A program made the translations under genes and the position numbers. Of a stretch of 64,000 nucleotides of DNA, positions 39,020 to 51,560 are shown one piece after another. Under the pieces are notes generated by a model, which saw nothing but the letters and a program-made list of their open reading frames with translations, did no database searches and had not been told where the DNA came from. The stretch is from Episyrphus balteatus (Eukaryota; Arthropoda; Insecta; Diptera; Syrphidae), in NCBI RefSeq assembly GCF_945859705.1, contig NC_079137.1:59118552-59182551 (forward strand). Direction: 5' to 3'. Each line of letters begins with the position of its first letter. The first letter of the stretch is position 1.

Positions 39020-39671
39020 CAAATTGCCCTCCAAAACAAGTATATGCAGTTTTAATTGATATGTTAAGATACATTTTTAGAAAAAAAATTTTCAAAATCG
39101 TTAGAGCCGTTTTTTTTTAAACTAATTTTTTATAAATAATTTTTTGGAAAAAATGTTTTAAAATAAAATTGGTATGCCATTCTATAGAAATCACTAATCA
39201 ACATCTAAAAACAAAATTTCAAAAAAATTCAATGTCCCGTTTTCGAAATTTTTTTTGGAAATTTGTTTTTTGGTTTATATTTAAATTCTATAAATGCTTC
39301 CTCAAAAAAAAGTTTAGTTGAAATCGAATAAGCAGTTTCGGAGATAATCCGATTTGAAAAAAAAACGGTTCTATGGCAGGTACCGTTAATAATGATTTTC
39401 CAAAAAAAAATTTTATTAGAATATAGACCTTAGCTTAAAACTAACATTTGAAATTTTTAAACAAAATCGTTGGAGCCGTTTTTGAAATATTTGAATACCT
39501 ATTACTAAAATCGGTATATGACAAGTACCGTTATTTTTGGTCTAAAAAAATTCCAAAAATCCCTCTGGAGAGTCGCCTAATAACGCTACATACCAAGTTT
39601 GACATTAATCGGTCCATCTGTTTAGGCTGTAGCTCCTTATACAGACAGACAGACTGACAGACTGACAGGCT

Positions 39672-39702
<31 letters not shown>

Positions 39703-39835
39703 GGACTTCCGGGACCCACTTTTTTAACATTGTCTACCATCGTAATGTCATGGAAAAATGTTATCTCAACTTTTTTTTTTGTACGAATGCATAACTTGAT
39801 ATAGTACCTATGTATATCTCAAGTAAAAAAATCAT
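39020..39835. repeat. dispersed repeat family A, copy 2
   Basis: This copy contains, in order, ATTGCCCTCCAAAACAAG, AAAATCGTTAGAGCCGTTTT, AATTGGTATGCCATTCTATA, TTCAATGTCCCGTTTTCG, AAGCAGTTTCGGAGATAA, CTATGGCAGGTACCGTTAAT, an expanded CAGA/CTGA microsatellite (39644-39702), ACTTCCGGGACCCACTTTTT and GTACGAATGCATAACTTGAT. It ends in a GTATATCTCAAGTAAAAA tail. No protein is encoded. Confidence 0.85.
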
Positions 39836-40189
39836 TTTTAAAAAAATTCCCCTAAAAATTTCATTTTTTTCCTCCCAAACGATTATATACCGATTTGAAC
39901 GTAATTTTTCTAATATAGGTATAATACTTTTGGGTAAAAACCAAAAACCTAATTTTTAATATTGATTTTTTCTAATATCTTGATAGAAAATAATGACTTT
40001 GGGCTAGTTTTATTTTACAAAACTACAAAATAAGTATCCCAAAAAATTAGATAAACTTAAAAATATTTTCGAATTAATAACCTTCAAACAGTAAAAATGA
40101 TATTGACTCCAAACTAAGTTACATAAAATTCTTCAAAAAATATAGTTTAAATTTTGACGAAACCCTATAAAAGAAACCACATTTCGGTT

Positions 40190-40446
40190 TCAAAAACTCT
40201 GTATTTCAAAAATCAGTTTTTTTTTTTTTTAATTTTGTACAGATAAATTCTGTAAATATTTTAGAATACACAGAATTTTACAATACAATTTTTAAATGCA
40301 GCATTCTGTAAAAGATTCAAAAGTTGTATTAAAGTAATTTTTAAATTCTGAATTTAATTACAGAATATTGTAATACAAAACAATGACCGATTTTATTGAA
40401 ACGAAATAAAAAATCAAATGCACGCCTGAGTTGCTCGTACTTGCTC
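40190..40446. repeat. AAAATTCTGTA-like segment joined to a family A beginning
   Basis: Loose copies of TCTGTAAATATT, ACAGAATTTTACAATAC and ACAGAATATTGTAATAC are followed by AAATGCACGCCTGAGTTGC and TCGTACTTGCTCTTA, which match the start of family A copy 3 (46895). The large palindrome at 40447 interrupts the family A sequence here. Confidence 0.5.
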
Positions 40447-41341
40447 TTATATATGTCTCTCAAGTTAGCAGAGCAAGGTCAGCAGATATGTTTCGTTATT
40501 GTATCTTTTAGTGCTAATTAAGTGCTAATTAAGTGCCCCAAAATTAAATTAAGTGCTCCACTACTTTTGGAGAAAATTAATGTTCTGCTAACTTGATTCA
40601 AAGTTAGCAGAGCAATTACCAGAAAATGCCCTAAACTGCTCGTAGAAAAATCGGGTTTGGTATAATATTTAGGTGCTAATTAAGTGCTCTACGAATCCAA
40701 AAAAAAATTTAAAAAAATAATTTTTTTTCCAAAAATAATTTTTTTTCTGTGATTTTCGAAAAAAAAATTTTTTTTTTTCAAACTGTCTTAAATAATTAAG
40801 TGCTTAACTAATATAAGTTAAGTACCCCATTTTCCGAAGAATTTTCCGAGATTTTCCATTAAAAAAAAAATATTTTCATTTTCCATACAAATTCGTGTTC
40901 TGCTAACTTGAATTTTGATTTTTTCAAAAAATCTCGGAAAATTCTTCGGAAAATGGGGTACTTAATTCAAATTAGTCGAGCACTTAATTACTCAATTTGA
41001 ATTTTGTCAAAAAAAAAATTTATTTCGAAAATCACAGAAAATAAATTATTTTTGGAAAAAAAATTTTTTTTGGAAATTTTTTTTGGGATTCGTAGAGCAC
41101 TTAATTAGCACCTAAATATTATACCAAACCCGATTTTTCTACGAGCAGTTTAGGGCATTTTCTGGTAATTGCTCTGCTAACTTTGAATCAAGTTAGCAGA
41201 ACATTAATTTTCTCCAAAAGTAGTGGAGCACTTAATTTAATTTTGGGGCACTTAATTAGCACTTAATAAGCACTAAAAGATCCAATAACAAAACATATGT
41301 TCTGCTGACCTTGCTCTGCTAACTTGAGAGACATCTCTTAT
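40447..41341. repeat. 0.9-kb near-perfect palindrome (foldback element)
   Basis: The left arm begins with ATGTCTCTCAAGTTAGCAGA and the right arm ends with its complement, closing GAGAGACAT (41326-41334). The arms pair along about 400 bp up to an unpaired centre near 40861-40925. Repeated sub-motifs are GTTAGCAGAGCAA and GCTAATTAAGTGC (several per arm). It is inserted in family A-like sequence and is non-coding. Confidence 0.92.
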
Positions 41342-43029
41342 ATTAAGTCTTGCTAATTTAATTTCCGTTAAATGTAAAGAAGAATGTAAAGAATTTTTTT
41401 TTGAAAATCGTCTTAAAATATACACATTTTCACCATTTTCAGTTTTTAAAAATTTGTAATTAAAAAAAAAAATACATATCTGCCCATTTTAAAGAAATCG
41501 AATAAAAAAATTTAATATTTTTTAAGAATCAAAAATTATATTTTTTAAAGTGTTTTAAAATGTTTGAGATCGATTCGTTTTCAAGAAAGCCAATAATCGA
41601 GAAAACTAGTCTTTGACAGGTTTCAATAAAAGATAAAGGTTAAAAAATAAATATTTGTTTTACTAAAATCTTTAGAACCGTTTGTGAGATAATTAATTCT
41701 TCCAATTTTTATTGCCGTTATTTTTTTTTTTGTATCTTAAAAATTATATTTATTATCAGTTTAAAAACAAGTGAAACAAATTCGACTTGACTGTCTCAAG
41801 TTAAATTTTGTTCGAAATTTCGTTACGTTCAACCTGGGTTGTTCATGTTCAGTTACAATTTTATTTTCCAAAAGCTTAATAGTTGACTCCACTTCAAGTC
41901 TTTATAGTTTCTTAAACATACGAATGTGTAAAGTTTTATGCTATTATCATATATCTTAAATCATTTTTTTTTTGTCATTAGGTACATTCCTTGTTCTATG
42001 AATTTATTTTTTTACGGACACTATTTTTTCTGATAAGTGTAATTCTTTATCTCCTTAATCCTTATGAATTTGTTGTAATTTACATCACCTTCTAGTAAAA
42101 ATTAAAAACTAATCTCTCTACATAATCTCAAGATTAATATGTGTTACACTTTCTCCACTAGAAACCTATATAAAGAACAAAGAAAAACTTTCATTACAAT
42201 GCACAAAAAAAAAATTACAAACTCCCACATAAAAAACACACTCTAACATCCTGGTTTCATCCTTAGCACAAAAATGTTAGAAAAAAAAAAGAAATGTCGA
42301 CCAACATTTTTTGCATACCAAAGTTATCCTACATTATAAAGTAAGTTAATCAGAAGCCTCATTGTGTTTTAAAAGGGTCTCTAATGTCGGTTTTTTATAA
42401 AGAATACCTACAAGCAAGCAAAAAAAAAAACTCAAACAAACAAAGGAAAAAATAAAGCGGAAACTAAACGAACCGCCCTCATAGCATGTGTCCTGAATAA
42501 AAATCAAGATATCCGTAAGCTTTTGTACACACTCTTCAAACATATTCGTACGAGTATAAAACTATTTTTTTTTCTCTCCTTCATATGCTTCATGTCCTAT
42601 CATCGATCAATATAAACTAACGATGGAATGTGTATGTAATATTTCTCTCTTACATATAAGCCAGGAAATTAAATTCAGAATATTCTGCTGTTATACAAAC
42701 AAATCTAATACCATCATGGAACGCCAAACAACTGGTTGGAAAAATAGGAAAAAAAAAAACATTCTTGCAAACAATCGGTATTTTCAATATAAATAAATAA
42801 CCTAACATCAGGACATGTCGTCCGTGTCGGTCAGTGTCCTTTCGAGAACATACACAGTTCGTTATGCAATGTCGTCAACTAGCAACAATTAATAGAAAAG
42901 AAAAAAAAAAAGAACTTAAACACACACAACTGAGTAGAAAATCAATTGCAATAACTATCTGTTGAATGTTCTTTTGCCTTTTTCTATTCATTAGGCTCTT
43001 ATAGAGGTTTTGTAAAAAAAAAACAAACA

Positions 43030-43865
43030 AGTCTCCAAATTTTATTTTCGTTAGAAAACTTTAATAATACACGATTCAATGTTAAAACTTAAAACGTTAA
43101 AACTTAAGTCTCCAAAAAATTTCCTGTGAAAGTGATACTGTTTTCCAATTACAAAAAAAAATTCTCCAGAATCTTAATTTCGTCCTTAATTCGATGTTTC
43201 ATGAAAGTCTCCAAATGTTAATTTTGTCCAAAAACTTAAAAAATATTGTATACAATATGATTCAATGCTTTTAAACTTAAGTCTCCAAAAAATTTCATGT
43301 CAAAGGGGTATTATTTTTCAACTGTAGAAACTCTCCAAAGTCTTAATTATGCCCTTAAATCGTCAAGGCAAAATTTTTAGAACATTCAATTCTTGACTAT
43401 TTTGGTCATCAAAAATTTTTTTTTAATGTTGTTTTGTTAATGTTGTTGAAAAAAGTCTACAAAATGTATTTTCTAATTTTTATAACAAATTTTTGTCTAA
43501 AGCATTTTTTGTTTCATTTCAGCTAATTTTCCAAACCTTAATTTCGTTTTTTGATCACCAGACAAAATTTGCAGAAAATTTTACTATTTTCAAACAGGTC
43601 TCCACTAATTTATATTACCGATCGATGTTTTTTTTTTAAGATTGTTTAGATTTTAACTGTTTTTAATATTTTTTTTTGTTTTAAAATCATTATTCTACAA
43701 CTTTGGTCTGCAGAAACCTTATTCAAAAACTCTCCAATCTTTACTTTCTTTTAAAATCATCATGATAATATTTTTCAACTGAAATAACTCTCCAATATTT
43801 AAGTTTCACTATTAAATCATTTAAAAAAAATTTAATTCTCTACAACGTTGGTCGCCACAACCTAA
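43030..43865. repeat. loose tandem repeat rich in TCTCCAAA and TTAATTTCGTC
   Basis: The phrase TCTCCAAA (or CTCCAATC) followed within 20 bases by TTAATTTCGT or TTTATTTTCG recurs at about 43031, 43110, 43163, 43206, 43281, 43332, 43599, 43731 and 43789, with stretches of lower similarity between. It is an ancient, badly decayed satellite; the original unit length is uncertain. Confidence 0.5.
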
Positions 43866-44657
43866 AATCAACCTAGAAAATGGTTAAAGTGATAAACTTT
43901 TCGATAACACGAGTCTATTTTGTATGGGCAACATTAACCGACCAATTCGTTAACCTTTTCTATCAAAAAAGAAAAGATTATTTGCAAAAAGTTAAAAAAA
44001 AAAATATTATCCTTCTTGTTGACAACATAATGAACGCTCTTCGCATTATGAATAATAGGTCTTCTTTTCAAACGGGAGTTTATTGGCACAAACCCAGCTA
44101 AAAAAGATGAAGAAGAAAAAGATGACGACGATACCTAACATTTATAATTTTTTTTTTTTTTTTTTTTCAAAAAAAAGGAGCAAAGCAAGTTTGGAAAATT
44201 TTCATTCATTCATTTCATGTCGATAATTACACAAAGAAGAAGTGATGGAATAATTGGTACACACAGCTGGTATCGAGTATTTTTGGCATGATTCCTTGTT
44301 AATTTCGCTCGCAGCGTGAGACCCGTTTTTAGAGAACAATTAATCTTGAACCTCTCTGTCTTTGTCCCGTTTGGGTAGAGTATCGATTTCTTCCTCCTCG
44401 TTGTCGTCGTTTAAACAGAAAAAGGTTCACTTTGCACTAATAATAGAGTTGGCGGTTGTTGTTGTTGTTTTTGTTTCTTTTAATCTTGTATACAAAAGTA
44501 TAATGCCCTAGAGGATTATAGTGTTGTTGAACACAATGAAAGTCATTCAACCATCTTTTAGTTCAATTAAATCGAACTTTCTATGGTTTGAAAGAAACAA
44601 GTTGAACAAATTCAATTCGTTTTAATTTCAAATTCAAAGTCAAAAAGATTTTCTATA

Positions 44658-45484
44658 GGGTAACTTCGGGCACTATGGCGCACCGGGCATTATGGCGCAC
44701 CTCTCAACTACCATACTTCCAATACTCAAATTTAAATAAAAGCAATGCAGAAACTTTGGTCTTCGTTAAACACTAGCCTTGTGACGATCGCAGGGCAGTG
44801 CTATTATTTTTGTGCCAAACAAAAAAGAAAACAAAAAAAAAAATACCTGTTCTGGGTACCAATATAATATCGCTTTGTTTTTGTATGTTTGTATCTCGGT
44901 AAGTATACAGTGCACGTGTTTGTGGTGAAGAGTGGAATGCAGAGTACAGTTTTGTTTTTTTATACAACTTGTAGTATTTTAAATGAAGTAAGAATTGTGT
45001 TTGGTTTTTGGTGTTTTGTGAATATGTGTATATTTTGCAATATGGCGCAGATGCAATAAGGGCATTATGGCGCGACATTATACACGACTGCGCCATAATG
45101 CCCTTATGAAGTTTCTAATTTCAAAAGTAACTTACATAATGTCTGTATTTTTTTTAATTTCAAAATAATCTCAATTTGACGTTAATTTTATGATACTTAT
45201 TTATAATTATATTTCAGAAATGCCGAAAGTACGTAAAAAAAGTAAAGGGCTCCGATGTAAATGGGGTTCGCCATATTGCCCGTACATAGGGCAATATGGT
45301 TTTTTTTGGACTATTTTTAATTTAATTTATTTTTTGTTAAAAAGCTTGAATTTTTATTCTTAAATAATTTATTTATGTTACGTTTTTATGATGTTTAATT
45401 AAAAATTATTGAAGTAAAAATTGTTGTCCGTAGCAAAGTTATTTGAGTTTGTGCTTAGGTATGCCATAATGCCCTAATTTACCC
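44658..45484. mobile_element. TA-flanked TIR element with GGGTAAMTTNGGGCA ends, 827 bp
   Basis: The left end GGGTAACTTCGGGCACTATG and the complement of the right end GGGTAAATTAGGGCATTATG are inverted repeats, flanked by TA at 44656-44657 and 45485-45486. Internal copies of GGGCATTATGGCGC occur in both orientations (near 44686, 45060, 45092 and 45270). It resembles the 36186 element in size, target and the repeated ATGGCGCA core, but its arms differ. The 107-residue open frame on the - strand is not recognised. Confidence 0.85.
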
Positions 45485-46859
45485 TACTTACAACAACGAT
45501 AATAGCTTGTAAGTTTGAAATAAAACGCCTTAAGCTATTAATTTTTTTGTGATTTTGCTTACAAAAATTTACCAAAATGTTATAAATTTGTTGCCATTTG
45601 TAGAGTTTTGAACTGTTCTGGTATTTTATTACTTTTAATGGTTTTGTGAAATTTTTAGGGACTTAAATGATCTGTGTTTCTTCTATTTACAAAATCTTTC
45701 TTTTAAATTTAAAAATTTAAATTTTTAATGTAAGTATTTCGAGTACCTACCCTTAATACTTAAATTAAAAATTTTACTTATTAAGTTACAAACTTATTTT
45801 TTTTATTCGGATGTAACTCGTAACAAAGTTATCGCCATTTAAAAATTGCAAACCCGTTCTAATTTGTCATTTTTTCTCTTTTCGTTTCAGGTACGTACCT
45901 TTTGATTAAATCATGGTAAAATATTAAAAAAAAAAAATAAATTACTATTCATAATAATGGTAGGTATATATAGCCTTATATATAAATTCAAAATAATTTT
46001 TTTTTAAATAAGTTTTTTAATAAAAAAAAATCAAATATTTTATTTTTGAAAAATCCAATTTTCGAAAACATATTTGGGAAAACATGAACCAGGTTAAATC
46101 CTTAATAAATTTATTTATTTGCTTTAGTCGTAAAGGACAAAGATTATTTTTGTTGTTTAAGTTAATTTTTATTAAGAAATCATTGTTTAAAAAAAAATTA
46201 AATTTTTAAAAAATCAAAAAATGTGCTTTTGAAAAAAAAACAACTGCTCAATTTTTTAATAATGCGGTTGCTTATAGCTTCTGTACAGAATTTTTTATTG
46301 AACTCGTTTTAGAAGTTACGAGAAAATCAGAAATTAAAAAAAATTTGTTCAATCAAAATCGTTAGGTCTTTTTTTGGCTAAAATAAAGTTTTACATATTA
46401 ATTTCATTATAGTAAAAAAAAATCTTCAATCGCTGTTCCAGATAGAGAATGACAGACATACGGAATTTCGAGGTTAATTTTTTTCATCATGTCATTTCTG
46501 ATTTTGTTTTATAGTAGGTATTTACACAACCATAAATGTATATGATCTAAATTTTCCGATGAAAAATTGTTCATAAAGAAGTTTTCTGACATTCAAAATA
46601 TAAACAATATTAACAAATTGTTCTAAAAATTAAATAAGAAATTCAATTTTATAAATTTTTACTTCTAATTTTTTTAGCATCAACCGAAATCTCGATATTT
46701 AACTAAAATTAAAAAAAAACTATGTTCAAAAAGTAAATTTCGCAATTGCATTAAATCAGGGTTATAATTTTCGAGCTATTCTTTATCACAACGAAATTTA
46801 ATATATTAAAATAAAATGAAATAAAACGAAAACCAAAAAAAGCCAAAAATATAGTATAG

Positions 46860-47775
46860 CCTGTTTTTCTAAATCAAAAAGAAATAAAATGCACGACTGG
46901 GTCGCACGAACTTGCTCTTAGAGTTAAAGTTGTTTAAATTTTTAAGACTTTTTATATAGAAATTTGGAAAAAAAAAATTAAATAAAATCTGAAATTAAAT
47001 TGCCCTCCAAAACAACATGCATTTTTAGAAAAAAAATTTCAAAATCGTTAGAGCCGTTTTTTAAAAAACTAATTTTTTATAAATAATTTTTTGGAAAAAA
47101 AGTTTTAAAATAAAATTGGTATGCCATTCTGTAGAAATCACTAATCAACATCTAAAAACAAAATTTCAAAAAAATTCAATGTCCCGTTTTCGGAATTTGA
47201 TTTAAAAAAAAAAAAAATTTACAATTTTTTTTTTAAAATCCAAAAATTATTTTTTTCAAAATTTTATTTTTGGCTTATATTTAAATTATATAAATGCTTC
47301 TTCACAAAAAGTTTGGCTGAAATCGAATAAGCAGTTTCGGAGATTATCGGATTTGAAAAAAAACGTTTCTATGGCAGGTACCGTTAATAATAATTTTCAA
47401 AAAAAAATTTTTTTCATTGAAAGACAGACCTTAGCCTAAAACTTACATTTGAATTTTTTAAACAAAATCGTTGGAGCCGTTTTTGAGATATTTCAATTTT
47501 ACTAAAATCGGTATATGACAAGTACCGTTATTTTTGGTCCAAAAAAATTAATTCCAAAAATCCCTCTGGAAAGTCTCCAAATAACGTTACATACCAAGTT
47601 TGATATTAATTGGTCCATCCGTTTATAGGCTGTAGCTCCTTATACAGACAGACAGACTGACGGACTTCCGGGACCCAATTTTTTGGCATTGTCTACCATC
47701 AATGTTATCTCAACTTTTTTTTTTGTACGAATGCATAACTTGATATATAGTACCTATATCGCAAGTAAAAATAGC
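46860..47775. repeat. dispersed repeat family A, copy 3 (most complete)
   Basis: This copy starts near AAATGCACGACTGGGTCGCA and CGAACTTGCTCTTA, runs through ATTGCCCTCCAAAACAAC, AAAATCGTTAGAGCCGTTTT, ATGTCCCGTTTTCGGAAT, GCAGTTTCGGAGATTATC, GGCAGGTACCGTTAATAA, TCGTTGGAGCCGTTTTTGAG, a short CAGACAGACTGA run, GGACTTCCGGGACCCA and GTACGAATGCATAACTTGAT. It ends at TATATCGCAAGTAAAAA. It is about 0.9 kb and non-coding, and is the best reference for the family in this window. Confidence 0.85.
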
Positions 47776-50450
47776 ATTGGGCAGTGTTTTAAACAAAAAT
47801 TATAAAAAGCTTTGTTTTAAAGATTTCCTTACAAATAAAACTTGATTTTTATTAAAAAACAAAAACCAAAATCCACTGGATTAAGGCGCTAAACTATGTA
47901 TCATATCGAAAATATTAAATTTTTTATGATATTTTAATCTCACATCTACTATTTTGCATTGGAATTATCTTATTAGAATTAAAAATCAATTTCTATTCAT
48001 ACATCTGCAATATTAAATCAGAATAATGAATTGTAAAACAAAAAAAAAACAAAATTAATGCGAACCTTTTTTTTTTTTTAATATTTATGTTATTTATTTT
48101 AACAGAATTTTTAATTTTCTGTAAACTTTATCAGATTGAATTTATAAAATTCCATGTTTTTTTTCAAACTGTAGGTGTTGAAGTATTAAATTTCAATTTT
48201 TATGATATTTTTTTACTTTTAGACACTTTATTACTTTGTGATTTATTAAATTGTTTATTATTTTTTTTATTTTTCTGTATTTCGCCTACACAAAATTCCT
48301 TGTTTCTTGTGTGAAGTTTTTATTAACTTGTCATACTTTTTCAATAAAAGAGACTAACTAAGGTAAATGATATCTCCTTTTTCATCACCAAAAAAAATGT
48401 CAAAAATATACTTTTTTTTCAAAAAAAAAAAAACAATTCAATTATAATTTGTGAGTAAGCATTTTTTTTTTAAATAAATTTTTGTTTGAAGAGGAATGGA
48501 ATTCGATTAAAATCATTTCAGAGGGTGCCATAAAATTGTTTTTAAAAAAAATACACACACACACACACGGATAGAATAAATAAATATCAAATTCTCTTCT
48601 ATGGCATTTATAAATAATTTATGAATAATTCTCGCTGGGATATTTTATCTCTTACTTCATTGAAATGTAATATTTTTTTTTTTTGGATAGATATTTTATT
48701 TATTCCATGGATTTTTTTGGAGAGGGTGATGTCGTCGACGGTTAATTCATTCATCATTTTCATTTCATTTTTTTGTGTTCTGAAAAAGTTGATAGGTTTA
48801 AATAAATTAGAAGGCCCTTCACGTCGTCTTTTAGTGCTCTTATATAGATTGTGATTGATTTTTATTTTGTATTGGAAAGAAATAAAATAATTTATATGTA
48901 TTTTCGATTGAAATTTGAATACCAACTCATTTTTACCGGCAAGAAGGATTTCTTATGATAAATAGATGATGTTTTGAGCTAAGGCAAATATTTCTTTGTT
49001 GATATTTTTCTGTTATACCTTTTAAAAACACTAAAATGTTTAAATCTTTTATTAAATTTTGGTATCCCCCAAAAACGTCAACATCTGCAGAAAATAAAAC
49101 TTGAAATACCCCAAACACAAAACATTTGTTGCATAACTTTGTCAGACTTCTGTCGTTATTTTTGTCTGCATAAAAACATAAAAATAACTTCCATATACAA
49201 AACATGACCATATAGAGTCTAAAACACTTCCTGCTTCGGTGACTTGACTGGTTTTTAGGTTTATCCAACATTCATCAATCTATTTAAATAAAATTAGAAT
49301 ATCTGTAACATTTTTTCGGACAGCTCCAATGTTTACTTTTCATGACCATCGCCATCACGTTCTATATTAAAACGAAACCTGACATGTTATTTATTATCAT
49401 GCAGATAACGGAACAAAGTTGTTTTGTGTTGTGTTTTTTTTGGGAAGGTTTCATTCTTTCCACCCTGTGGGACTTTTTTTTACCTTCGGGTGGAGTTGTG
49501 TTGGAATTGATGTGATGGAAATAGAGTACCTACGTGTAGAGAAGTTTTTTTTTATTATGTTTTTAAATGAACACGTTTCTAGACAGATGTAGGTTGATTT
49601 TTTTTGTATCTAAAAAAAAAGTAATGTGTGTAGTACTGATTTTTTCACACGGTCAAAATATTTCACAAATCTGCAAGTTTAATTTGACAGCAAAAAAAAA
49701 AAAAAAAAACAATTTCAAAGCAAAGTTATGGACTTCACTGTTTTGTTTTATGATTAAAGAAAAGTAAAAAATGGGGACATTCCAGCTTAAAAAAAAAAAA
49801 CTTTTAAAAATTTTGATTTCATAACATTGTAAAGTACAAATTTTTAAAAGGAAATATGTATGTAATTTTAAAATTTTCAAAAGATAACATTCAACAAAAC
49901 AATGTTTTACATAATCCTAGACCGCATATATTTTTCATTACTTTTTGTTTTAGTTCATAATTTTGTGCTAAAATATATAGATATACAAAAGTATTTCTTT
50001 AAATTTAGATGGTTTTTATGGATTTATATAATTGAACATTTAGAACGTAAGATCTTTTGAACAAAATATTAAACTAGATAAAATAAAGTTCGATGCTCAG
50101 TTCTTTTGTTTATACGAGTAATATTATTATATATGTTAAAAAGAGCTTAGTTTATTACTTTAGAGTTGAAATCATAATTATTTACGTAGGAAAACGATTC
50201 AATGCATGTTACAGTAGTTGCTTCATTCATTTTAACACAAAATATTACAAATATAACCGCCATTCATTAGTCCCAAAGATTGTCAGTGCTCTTATTCATT
50301 TAATTTCTTAAGATTTTAATTCTCACATCCATTATGCCTTTTCGTGTATTAGATGATTTGTTCAATTTTGTTGGCATAATCCTTTACATTACTTGAGATT
50401 ATAGTCTTAAAGAAATCAAATTTTGGAATTTATAAATTTTCATTAGTAAC

Positions 50451-51560
50451 GGGTCGTTATTCAAGAATTCTTTATAATTAACTTTTTGTTCATATGAACC
50501 AAAATTTGAAATGAATATAATTCTGTATTTTCGTAACTTATATTTGAAAATTCTCCTTTTCCAAGTTTTGTAGATCTAAAAAAAGTTATTTGAAAATCCT
50601 GAAAATCAATAATTCCAATTTTTTTTTTAAATTCTGTAATTCGAAACAATAATTCAGCCCGTTTTTTTGCACTTTACAAACAATTTTTCATGACTTTCAA
50701 ATTCCATTTTTCATTCTGGCAATAATAAATGAAAAATAGTGTATTAATAATGAAATTAAGTTCTGTCAATATTTTGTAATACAAAATTTTGAAAGCCAGA
50801 AAAATGTTTAACCTTTCAATTTTAAAATGCAGTATTTTGGATTTGCACTTAGGCTAACCCATTCTGAGTGTGCAAAAAAAAAAAAACGGTTTCTAAAATG
50901 TTTTATTTCAAATTTTTTTCATTTAAAAAAAAAACTGGAAGTTCAAAATTTTTTAAATTCAAAATTCTGTTTTCCAAATTTTTGTATCATCAACATTCTT
51001 TATATAAATAAAAAAAGTTGTGTCAACATACATCTGTATCTCTTATTGTATATTCAGAATTCTCCGCTTCAAAATTTTGTAAATCTAAAAAACTCTATAT
51101 GAAAATCCTAAAAATCCATAATTCGATTTTTTTAATTCCTTGAATCCGATTGAATTTGAAATAAAAATCAATTTTCCTTGACTTTAAAATTCTGTTTTCT
51201 AAAATTCTATTTTTCAATGTGTAAGTAATAAAAAAAATAATAAAATTAAATTCTGTGTCTTATGTCAGTATTTTGCAGTACAGAATATTGAAGTCTAGAA
51301 ATGTGGAACAGAAAATTATGAATTTACAGAACTTTTAACTTAAATTTTAAAATGCAGTTTTTTGGATTTGCAGGATTAAAAAATTTTGAATTTTAGAAAC
51401 AGAATTATTATCATAATTATGTAGGTATGTGCCAAAATCCGATTTCAAAATTTGTAATTCCAAAAGTTTTGTATTTTAAAAAACTCTAAATTCGAAATTC
51501 TTTAAAATCCATTTACATACAAAATATAGAAAAATCGGAATTTTGAATTTACAGAATGTT
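50451..51560. repeat. AAAATTCTGTA-type segment, large and diverged
   Basis: The segment begins GGGTCGTTATTCAAGAATTC, the same terminus as the right end of the 8829 element read in reverse, and then shows scattered AAAATTCTGTTTTC, ACAGAATATTGAAG and TTTACAGAA motifs in both directions. A closing CGACCC was not found, so the right edge is approximate. Confidence 0.5.

Noticed and set aside
39644..39702. CAGA/CTGA direct repeat as a CRISPR-like or regulatory array
   Set aside because: It is a simple microsatellite inside repeat family A, with no spacers.
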